Shown one piece after another: positions 16,951 through 24,296 of a stretch of DNA of 64,000 nucleotides. Position numbers and translations under genes: made by a program. Numbering within the stretch: the first letter of the stretch is position 1; each line of letters starts with the position of its first letter. Source of the DNA: an uncultured Bryobacterales bacterium (GTDB lineage: Bacteria; Acidobacteriota; Terriglobia; Bryobacterales; UBA6623); the NCBI GenBank assembly GCA_951813065.1, contig CATOTH010000002.1:186001-250000 (forward strand), read 5' to 3'. Below the pieces are notes generated by a model, which had not been told where the DNA came from, searched no databases, and worked only from the letters and a program-made list of their open reading frames with translations.

Positions 16951-18936
16951 CTACATTCGCTCGGGCACCGGCATTCCCATTACTCCCATCATTCCAGAGA
17001 GCTCTCGCAACGCCAGCCGGACAATGGCCAACTGGACTGACTGGAGCGAAGGATCGCGCTCCGTCAGAATGTGCGTCTGATGGTAGAAGTTGTTAAACGC
17101 CTGGGCAGCCTGGAATGCGTTGCGCGCCAGCTGGGCCGGCTCTTCAGCCTCGACCGCCCGTGCCAATGCCCAGCGCGAGCGCGAGACGGCAAGCACCAAC
17201 TGCCATAGCCGCTCGTCCTCCAAGTGGCGCTCGAGGTCCTTCGGGGTCGGTGTCTTGCCGGGCCGTCCCGCATCTAGCGAGTGTTCGTGTTTTCGCAGGA
17301 TGTTGCGTGCCCGGACGGCCGCGTACTGCACGTACGGTCCGGTTTCGCCTTCGAATGCCAGCGCTTCCTGGAAGTCGAACGCGATCACAGTGGTCCGGGT
17401 GAAGCGAAGCATGAAGTATCGCAGTGCCCCGACCGCAATCTGCCCTGCAATTCGACGGCATTCCTCCTCATCGAGTTCGTCGTGGCGGCTCCGGACTTCC
17501 GCTAACGCCGTTTCGATCAGCGTATCGAGCAGGTCGTCCGCCTTGACGCCAAGACCCTTCCGTCCAGACACCTCGACGTACGGCTTGGCGCGTTCCTCAT
17601 GGCTGAGTTCGATGCCGAGTTCGGCACAGCAGCGCGGGGACAGCGCCACCATCTCATAGGAGAAATGGATGCTGCGCTCGGCTTGCTCCTTGAATCCGAG
17701 CGCCTCGAGGGCCGCCCGCACAACATCCTGCAGGTAGGACTGGCGGACGTCGATCACGTTGTAGACCTCCGTCGCGTGGCCGAACCCGGGCGCGTCGGGA
17801 GAGCCTGCGCCCGCGCTGGTCACCCAGAGCCGACCTTCTGCGGATTCGCGCAATGGCAGGTAACGGAAGTCCTTGCCATCGAGCAATCCGAACTTCCAGA
17901 GCTGGTAGGCGATGTCTTTCCCGACGTACGTAACCGTGCCGTCAGAGCGCACGATCACCTTGGCAGCGTCCCGCTCCGATTCCCCGCCAGGTTCTTCGTC
18001 TGGCGTGCCGGCAGCCGCGTCCGCACGGAACATCTCCCCCGGCATCACCCAACAGCCAGCGTTCTTCCCCTCGGTTTCCAGGTAGATCGCATCGCGCGCC
18101 TTCAGCAGTTCGAAGGCCGCCGCCCAGAATTGCAGCTTCAGGATCTCGCTTTCGCGCGGGAGCACATCATAGGCCACGCCGAGACGCCCCATCGTGTCCA
18201 GATGGCAGTCCACGATGGCGTCCGCCACAACCTCCCCCAAGACAGCCAGATCACCCTCGCATTCCTCAAGCGCCCTGAGGGTCTCAGCGCGCCATACCAG
18301 CGATTTCGGGTCGGCCTCGAACCTCTTCGAGATCTCCGCATAGAGGTCCCAGCAGTAGTGGTCGAAGCGAACTCCCGGATCGCGCGTCAGGGCCCGCACA
18401 TCGGAGACTCCGAGGTTGCGAAGGAAATGGAAAGCCGCGACCACGTCGGCCACCTGCACGCCCGTGTTGTCGATGTAGTTCTGGGCCTCGACGCGCCGGG
18501 CCGCTGCCCGCAGCATTCGAACGAGGGTGTCGCCCAGCACTGCGTTGCGCAGGTGCCCGATATGGGCCGCCTTGTTGGGATTGATATTGGTGTGCTCAAC
18601 AATCGCCTTCGTCGGTTCCCCAATGGGCTCGTCGACGCCAGCGAGAACAGCGAGAGCGTAGGCGCAGCGGTCAAACCGGGCGTTGATGTACCCGGCCCCC
18701 GCGACCTCGAGCGACCGAATGCCGGGCACGGGTTCCAACTCCGCCACTAGCTCGGACGCGATTTGGCGTGGAGAGCGTCGCAGATGCTTCGCCAGGGTGA
18801 AGCAGACCGGCGTTGCGAGATCCCCGTGCGACGGCTGCCTTGGCAACTCGACCACGATGTCAAGCTCGACGCCGTGGCGCTTTGCGAGATAAGTTGTCAG
18901 CGCCTCGCGTAAGCGCTTTTCTAGCGTTAGCAACAC
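16951..18936 (-). CDS. argS: Arginyl-tRNA synthetase
   Basis: Class I aminoacyl-tRNA synthetase charging tRNA-Arg. With GTG at 18936 as start the protein is 661 aa. The order is: Arg_tRNA_synt_N domain (LEKRLREALTTYLAKRHG), the HIGH signature H125-IG-H128 (AAHIGHLRNAVLGD) preceded by VEHTNINPNK, the KMSKS-equivalent loop SGRKGLGVKADDLLD, and the C-terminal DALR anticodon-binding domain ending ELSGMMGVMGMPVPERM. The frame is open up to 19128 but the extra N-terminus has no family similarity, and a promoter at 19007-19035 lies inside it, so the GTG is preferred. It is slightly long for the family, with a charged insertion around PDEEPGGESERDAAK. alr follows. Confidence 0.94.
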   Translation of the reverse strand: MLLTLEKRLREALTTYLAKRHGVELDIVVELPRQPSHGDLATPVCFTLAKHLRRSPRQIASELVAELEPVPGIRSLEVAGAGYINARFDRCAYALAVLAGVDEPIGEPTKAIVEHTNINPNKAAHIGHLRNAVLGDTLVRMLRAAARRVEAQNYIDNTGVQVADVVAAFHFLRNLGVSDVRALTRDPGVRFDHYCWDLYAEISKRFEADPKSLVWRAETLRALEECEGDLAVLGEVVADAIVDCHLDTMGRLGVAYDVLPRESEILKLQFWAAAFELLKARDAIYLETEGKNAGCWVMPGEMFRADAAAGTPDEEPGGESERDAAKVIVRSDGTVTYVGKDIAYQLWKFGLLDGKDFRYLPLRESAEGRLWVTSAGAGSPDAPGFGHATEVYNVIDVRQSYLQDVVRAALEALGFKEQAERSIHFSYEMVALSPRCCAELGIELSHEERAKPYVEVSGRKGLGVKADDLLDTLIETALAEVRSRHDELDEEECRRIAGQIAVGALRYFMLRFTRTTVIAFDFQEALAFEGETGPYVQYAAVRARNILRKHEHSLDAGRPGKTPTPKDLERHLEDERLWQLVLAVSRSRWALARAVEAEEPAQLARNAFQAAQAFNNFYHQTHILTERDPSLQSVQLAIVRLALRELSGMMGVMGMPVPERM

Positions 18937-19006
18937 TGAATGCGTACCTAGCGCCAATCGGTGGCGGACGCGAAAACCCCGCAATCCGAGCCCGTTCCGG
19001 GAGTCT

Positions 19007-19035
19007 ATCATACGTGCGCGAGATCCGACTCCGAA
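19007..19035 (-). promoter_or_regulatory. Candidate argS promoter
   Basis: On the minus strand TTCGGA (19035-19030) and TATGAT (19012-19007) are spaced by exactly 17 nt. The expected 5' end is near 19000, about 64 nt before the GTG at 18936. Confidence 0.5.
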
Positions 19036-19142
19036 GACGGTTCCAAGGCACCCTGACGCTGGCGCTGTGCGCGACTGCGCGGGCCGCCGCTCGAGCCCGG
19101 GCTCGACTGCTATGCTGTCTGCCGGCACGGCTGTCCCAATCG

Positions 19143-20981
19143 ATGCCCTACAAACCTATCGAAGCCTATGGAGTGATTGGCGACCTGCACTCGGTCGCGC
19201 TTGTCGCCAACGACGGCTCTATTGACTGGTGCTGCCTGCCGCACTTCGATTCCCCGAGCGTGTTCGCCGCGATCCTGGATGACAGGAAGGGCGGAACATT
19301 CAAGATCGCCGTCCGGCGCGACAGCTCGCACAGGCAGCTCTATCTGCCCGAGACGAACATCCTGATCACACGGTTCCTGAGCGAGGAGGGTGTCGGTGAA
19401 GTGATCGACTTCATGCCGATCGCGCCCATCGGGGGAGCCAAGCGGCACGAGATCATCCGCATTGTCAACTCGGTGCGTGGCAAGCTGCCCTGCCGTCTCG
19501 ATTGCTGCCCCGCCTACGACTACGCGCGTGAGAAACACCGCGCTCACGTGAGGCCCGAGGGCGTGGTCTTCGAGACACAGGCCGTGGATTTCGCCCTCCT
19601 GAGCCCCGTGCCGTTACAGCCGACAGAGGATGGCGTCTCCGCGGACTTTACCCTGGAGCCAGGAGAGCAGGCGGTCTTTTGCTTCCGGTACGGCCGCACG
19701 GGCACAGGTGCAGAATTGCTGGCAATCCCGACCGACGGCCAGGAGGCTCTCTACCGAACCACGAAATTCTGGCGCAAGTGGCTGGCAAAAGGGCGTTACG
19801 AGGGCCGCTGGCGCGAAATGATCGAACGCAGCGCCTTGGCGCTCAAGCTGCTGACATTCGAGCCGACCGGTGCGATCGTGGCGGCCCCCACCTGCGGCTT
19901 GCCCGAGGAACTCGGCGGAGTCCGCAACTGGGACTACCGCTACACGTGGATCCGGGACGCGGCGTTCACGATCTATGCGTTCCTGCGGCTCGGATACACC
20001 GAGGAAGCAGCCAACTTCATGCGATGGCTCGAATCGCGAGTCCAAGAGGAAGACACGCCGACCGGTCCCCTGCAAATCATGTATCGTGTCGACGGCAGTC
20101 CGGAAATCCCCGAACTCGAACTGCCGCATCTGGACGGCTACATGGGGTCCCGCCCGGTGCGTATCGGGAACGGCGCCGCCAAGCAGATCCAGCTCGACAT
20201 CTACGGCGAACTGATCGATTCCATCTATCTCTACGACAAGCACGTCACTCAGGTCTCGTATGACCTGTGGCAGAAGATTCGCAGCATGCTGCGCTGGGTG
20301 GCCCGCCACTGGGAATCGCCTGACGAAGGCATTTGGGAGGTCCGTAGCGGACGTCGCCAGTTCGTCTACTCCAAGATGCAATGCTGGGTGGCCCTCGATC
20401 GCGGGCTACGGCTCGCCCTCAAGCGCGGTTTGCCGAACAACCGCGAATGGCTCCGAAGCACGCGGGACCGTATCTACGAATCAATCATGAAGAACGGCTG
20501 GAACGAACGCCGACAGGCCTTCGTGCAGTGCTACGGCGCGGACGCGCTGGACGCCAGCAACCTGCTCATGCCGCTTGTGCGTTTCGTGTCGCCCTCAGAC
20601 CCCCGCATGCTGGCTACCCTGGACAGGACGTCGGAAGAGCTGGTGTCCGATTCGCTCGTCTACCGCTACGAGATCGGCAGAGGTGCGGGCGACGGACTCT
20701 CTGGCAGGGAGGGGACCTTCAGCGTCTGCACATTCTGGCTCGTGGAAGCGTTAACCCGCGCCGGCCGCGTCGACGAGGCACGCCTGATTTTCGAGAAGAT
20801 GCTCACCTACGCCAACCCGCTGGGGCTGTACGCGGAGCAGATCGGGCCCAGCGGCCAGGCACTTGGCAATTTTCCTCAGGCATTCACGCACCTGGGACTG
20901 ATCAGTGCGGCATTCGCCCTGAACCGCCAACTCGTCAGAGACTACCCCAAGCCATCGTCGGGGCGGCGGAAATCGACCTAG
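19143..20981 (+). CDS. GH15-family glucosidase (glucoamylase/trehalase-like)
   Basis: Glycoside hydrolase of 612 aa, probably cytosolic because no signal peptide is seen. The N-terminal trehalase-like domain begins MPYKPIEAYGVIGDLHSVALVANDGSIDWCCLP, the usual start of this family. The catalytic (alpha/alpha)6 barrel has GGVRNWDYRYTWIRDAAFT, SKMQCWVALDRGLRLA, GREGTFSVCTFWLVEAL, and GLYAEQIGPSGQALGNFPQAF, where the Glu of YAEQ is the expected catalytic base. Hydrolysis of alpha-1,4-glucans or of alpha,alpha-trehalose cannot be separated by eye; the overall style resembles mycobacterial GH15 trehalases. ATG at 19143 is chosen because the open frame upstream encodes only an Arg/Ala-rich unlikely sequence. 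Convergent with the Nramp-like gene, 39 bp apart. Confidence 0.88.
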   Translation: MPYKPIEAYGVIGDLHSVALVANDGSIDWCCLPHFDSPSVFAAILDDRKGGTFKIAVRRDSSHRQLYLPETNILITRFLSEEGVGEVIDFMPIAPIGGAKRHEIIRIVNSVRGKLPCRLDCCPAYDYAREKHRAHVRPEGVVFETQAVDFALLSPVPLQPTEDGVSADFTLEPGEQAVFCFRYGRTGTGAELLAIPTDGQEALYRTTKFWRKWLAKGRYEGRWREMIERSALALKLLTFEPTGAIVAAPTCGLPEELGGVRNWDYRYTWIRDAAFTIYAFLRLGYTEEAANFMRWLESRVQEEDTPTGPLQIMYRVDGSPEIPELELPHLDGYMGSRPVRIGNGAAKQIQLDIYGELIDSIYLYDKHVTQVSYDLWQKIRSMLRWVARHWESPDEGIWEVRSGRRQFVYSKMQCWVALDRGLRLALKRGLPNNREWLRSTRDRIYESIMKNGWNERRQAFVQCYGADALDASNLLMPLVRFVSPSDPRMLATLDRTSEELVSDSLVYRYEIGRGAGDGLSGREGTFSVCTFWLVEALTRAGRVDEARLIFEKMLTYANPLGLYAEQIGPSGQALGNFPQAFTHLGLISAAFALNRQLVRDYPKPSSGRRKST

Positions 20982-21020
20982 CGCATTCGTTGCGCGGCGT
21001 CTCGTTCGGTCCTCCCGCGG

Positions 21021-22343
21021 CTAGGCAAGTACGGCCATGAGTCCCACCGCAGCGATCGCCGAGATGCTCGCCCAGAGCAGAATGTCGTAGGTCTTCGACG
21101 GGCGCAACTCGACAGGCAGCTGCCGGTAGCGAAACTGCTGCGCGGCGAAGGCTACGACCAGGAGCAGGGCCGCCAAAGCGATCCCTCCGGCCGTGACCAT
21201 GAACAGGGGCGCTCGCACGGACAGGTACAATTGCGTCCAGATCGCAGGCAAGACCCATGCCAGCACGGCAAACCAACGCTGCCGTGCCGACTCGTCGTGG
21301 TAGCTGAGAAGCCCGAACTGGGAGAACGCGTCCGTGAACATCCGCGTGCTCGACGCGCAGGCCACGAACAGAGTCGAGAACAGCACCGTCACGGCGGCGG
21401 CCAGGAACAGCCCCATCGCGCCGGGACCGAGCGTCTCGGTATAGATTCCCGACAAGACTGCGATGATCTGGGAACCCTCAGGAACCTGGCCCCGCTTGTG
21501 TAGCACCGCTGCCCCGAGCACGTAGAAGGCGGCCGTTGTGGTCGTGTAGATCAGCATGGAAGCGACCGCGTCGATATACATGACGCGGATCCAGCCCCGC
21601 GCCCGAGCCGCCCACTGTTCCGACTGGTCGCGGGCTCCGGTGTAAGTGCCGTAGCCCTTCTCGAGGCACCAGTAGGGATAGGAGATGATCTCGTCGGCAC
21701 TGACCCCTGTCAATCCGAAGGCCGCCAACGCGACTCCGACAGCGGCGGCTGGGATCTCCAGCGTCAGGCCTTGGGCGAGCATCGACCCGGTGATCCGGTA
21801 GGGTGTCCACTGCAGCAGAACGGCGCAAGCCAGAGTCACCAAGGAGAACGTCGCGGTAAGGGCAATCGCCGTGCGCTCAATGAAACGGTATCGGCCCCAC
21901 CAGACAAGCGCGGATGCGGCGATCCCGCATGTCCATGCCCAAACGCTGGTGGCTGCCCATGGAAAGGCGAGATTGAGAGTAAGCGCAACGGCTCCGACGA
22001 TGCCGCCGTATTGAATCAGCTGAATCAGCTTGACGGCGAACCACACGATCAGGGACCACGACACGGACCGCCAGCGCGGTCCCGGCAGGCGGTTGAACGC
22101 AAGCAGCGTGGTCTCGCCGGAGGCGATTGCATGCTTACCGAATTCGAGTTGGACGACCACCTTGACAGCGCAACTGACCAAGATCACCCACAGGGCGACA
22201 AATCCCGCCGAAGCCCCCAGCGCGGTCGTCATGATCAGCTCGCCGGAACCGACGATGTTGGCCGTGACGATCAATGACGGCCCTATGCCCCGCAGCGCGC
22301 CGCCGAGCGTTCGCGGAGGCTCGCGCACTTCGTTGACGGTCAT
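21021..22343 (-). CDS. Nramp-family transporter with non-canonical metal site
   Basis: Polytopic inner membrane protein of 440 aa with about 11 hydrophobic segments, LeuT fold by family. The first segment reads GIGPSLIVTANIVGSGELIM: the canonical DPGN metal motif of TM1 is replaced by VGSGEL. In TM6, where canonical proteins have MPH, this one has AFGLTGVSADEIISYPYWCLEKGY. Both substitutions remove the usual Asp/Asn/Met transition-metal ligands. Nramp-related proteins lacking DPGN and MPH are known (for example NRMT magnesium transporters), but this GSGEL variant has no assigned substrate that I can name. ATG at 22343. Convergent with the GH15 gene; no functional partner nearby. Confidence 0.82.
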   Translation of the reverse strand: MTVNEVREPPRTLGGALRGIGPSLIVTANIVGSGELIMTTALGASAGFVALWVILVSCAVKVVVQLEFGKHAIASGETTLLAFNRLPGPRWRSVSWSLIVWFAVKLIQLIQYGGIVGAVALTLNLAFPWAATSVWAWTCGIAASALVWWGRYRFIERTAIALTATFSLVTLACAVLLQWTPYRITGSMLAQGLTLEIPAAAVGVALAAFGLTGVSADEIISYPYWCLEKGYGTYTGARDQSEQWAARARGWIRVMYIDAVASMLIYTTTTAAFYVLGAAVLHKRGQVPEGSQIIAVLSGIYTETLGPGAMGLFLAAAVTVLFSTLFVACASSTRMFTDAFSQFGLLSYHDESARQRWFAVLAWVLPAIWTQLYLSVRAPLFMVTAGGIALAALLLVVAFAAQQFRYRQLPVELRPSKTYDILLWASISAIAAVGLMAVLA

Positions 22344-22759
22344 ACCCGCGTAACTTCCAACTCGTTCGGTTCAGCGCCCACGACCTGGGATCGGTGGCCT
22401 GCATCTTCAATCACTAGTCTGGACTCGGCATCCCCCGAGTGAAGCGGCCTGTGGACAAGGCCGGATCCGCGGTGATCGGCACAAGAGGCACAGTAGGCGC
22501 CGTGCAGGAGGCTCGGGTGCGGACCCCTTGGGATGTCACGGGACGCCTAAGGGCTCGGCCAGCTTAGCAGCAATCGCCCGCGCAGTCGCGCCTCCGAACC
22601 TGGCACCGCTCGCCTCCACGCATGGCGTGGCGCAGACTCGGCCATCCCGTCGCTTGAGGCTCTGGTCACGAGAGTACAATTCCCGGGAACCTGTCAGCGG
22701 CACGCGAAGGCAGCGGAACGACCGCTGGCACCGACGTAAGACGGCAGCCGCAGCCGGCC
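22344..22759. other. Intergenic region, no gene recognised
   Basis: 416 bp between the Nramp-like gene and the sulfatase. The open frames here have no protein-like composition. A plus-strand TTGAGG (22654-22659) and TACAAT (22675-22680), spaced 15 nt, resemble a promoter pointing into the 3' end of the sulfatase, with no plus-strand gene behind it. An antisense or small RNA is possible, but nothing else supports it. Confidence 0.4.
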
Positions 22760-24130
22760 CTAGTTCGGCTCGGAAATTCTCATTCGGACCCGCTCGCCGA
22801 ACACCCGCTCCTCGACTTCCCCGTACACCGCTGGCGGATAGTTCGGAATCTGCTCGAGCTTCTCCGGCTCGCGCGCCAGGAGCCGGTGGCGGGCCAAGCG
22901 CTCACGCAATTCGGCGACCATGTCCGGCCGACTGCCGGCCAGGTTCGTTTCCTCGTATGGATCGTCCCGGATATTGAAGAGTTGAAGGGGCTGGTCCCGC
23001 CACCCGTAGTAGCTTGCGCCCTCTTCGATGAGCTTCCAATCAGCGACCCGGATCACCTCCAGCGAGTGTACGATTTCATCGCGGGGGCTCGCTGCGCCGT
23101 TGGCGATGGCATCCCAAGCGTCGTGTCCGTCGAGCGGCAAGCCAGAGTCGGTCTTCGCGCCTGCCAGTCGGGCAAGGGTCGGGAACAGGTCGACCGCGTG
23201 CAGCATTTCGTCACTGGCCGAACCTGCAGGGATCCGGCCGGGCCAGCGCATCGCGGCCGGCACCCTGACACCGCCTTCGTGGTAGTGCGCCTTGAATCCC
23301 CGGTAGGGGCCGTTCGAGGTGATCCGGATCCCGCCATTGTCATTGGTGAACATCACCAGCGTCGCATCGAGCAGGCCCTTGCGTTCGAGTGCCTCGATGA
23401 CCCGCCCGATGGCAATGTCCATGCACTCGAGCTGGGCTCTCTGCGGTCCCGCCCTGCCCCGGTGCGCGTACTTCTCGAGGAATTCGTCCGGAGCCTGATG
23501 CGGACCATGCACGGCGTTGAACGGCAGGTACAGGAAGAACGGACGCCCTCCGTCATGGCGCTGCACGAGCCTCGATGCCTCGTCAGCGAGCAGAAACGTC
23601 GAATACCCTTCCTCGATCACGGGCCGGCCGTTCCTGTGCCAGTCCAGGACGGGCCCACGCATGTGCGTGAACGAGTCGATCAATGCCGAATAGTGCCCGT
23701 AGTGGTGGTCGAAGCCGCGCTGCAGAGGCAAGTGCGGCCGCTGCCATTCCCCGAGGTGCCACTTGCCGACCATCCAGGTCTGATAGCCCGCCTCGCGCAA
23801 GGCTTCCGCGATCGTGCGCTCGTCCAGCAGCATGCCGTGACGCGACTCTGCCGTCGGGCGGACTTCCATGCCGTTCTTCCAAGCGTACCGACCGGTGAGC
23901 AAGCACGCCCGGGTTGGCGAGCAAACCGGCTGCACGTAAAACTGCGTGAGCTTGACGCCCTCCCGCGCGATGCGGTCGATGTTGGGGGTGGGGACTTCCT
24001 CGCCGCCGTTGAATCCGACCTGTTCCCAACCCATGTCGTCGGAGAGGAACACGACGATGTTGGGGCGTGGAGCGGTCTGGCCGTGAAGCGAAGCCAGCGC
24101 CAGAGCAAGGAGCCAGCTGCAAGCAAGCAT
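22760..24130 (-). CDS. Cys-type sulfatase (type I, arylsulfatase-like), secreted
   Basis: Hydrolyses sulfate esters using a formylglycine. ATG at 24130 gives a signal peptide (MLACSWLLALALASLHGQ) and a 456-aa protein; longer starts up to 24292 spoil the signal. The sulfatase signature is QPVCSPTRACLLTGRYAW, with C70 of CSPTR as the residue to be oxidised. Metal ligands are visible in FLSDDMGWEQVG (D31, D32) and in FTNDNGG; the second motif is MVGKWHLGEW. The substrate (glycan or aryl sulfate) cannot be assigned. It lies downstream of the DUF3604 gene on the same strand (166 bp). A formylglycine-generating enzyme with both catalytic Cys is at 12814-13692. Confidence 0.92.
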   Translation of the reverse strand: MLACSWLLALALASLHGQTAPRPNIVVFLSDDMGWEQVGFNGGEEVPTPNIDRIAREGVKLTQFYVQPVCSPTRACLLTGRYAWKNGMEVRPTAESRHGMLLDERTIAEALREAGYQTWMVGKWHLGEWQRPHLPLQRGFDHHYGHYSALIDSFTHMRGPVLDWHRNGRPVIEEGYSTFLLADEASRLVQRHDGGRPFFLYLPFNAVHGPHQAPDEFLEKYAHRGRAGPQRAQLECMDIAIGRVIEALERKGLLDATLVMFTNDNGGIRITSNGPYRGFKAHYHEGGVRVPAAMRWPGRIPAGSASDEMLHAVDLFPTLARLAGAKTDSGLPLDGHDAWDAIANGAASPRDEIVHSLEVIRVADWKLIEEGASYYGWRDQPLQLFNIRDDPYEETNLAGSRPDMVAELRERLARHRLLAREPEKLEQIPNYPPAVYGEVEERVFGERVRMRISEPN

Positions 24131-24296
24131 GGCCGGTGACCGTCGAGTCACCACCCCGCGGTCACCGAACATCAGGCGGATACTGACGATCTCAGGAAGC
24201 CAAACCATCACAGGACCACCAACTATAACGATCTCGTCGCTGGAATTCCTTTTGAACAGCCGGTGCCGCGGGGCTCCGCCGGACGAAGCCACCTGA

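Noticed and set aside
18937..19142. N-terminal extensions of argS and of the GH15 gene
   Set aside because: Both frames are open here but encode non-conserved Arg/Ala-rich sequence, and a good argS promoter lies inside.
22675..22680. A small RNA driven by TTGAGG/TACAAT in the gap before the sulfatase
   Set aside because: Spacing of 15 nt is poor and no terminator or conserved fold was seen; kept only as a note on the gap.
24132..24149. Inverted repeat GGTGAC-N6-GTCACC upstream of the first sulfatase
   Set aside because: Only 6-bp arms, and it lies inside the possible longer N-terminus of the gene; chance occurrence is likely in this GC-rich DNA.
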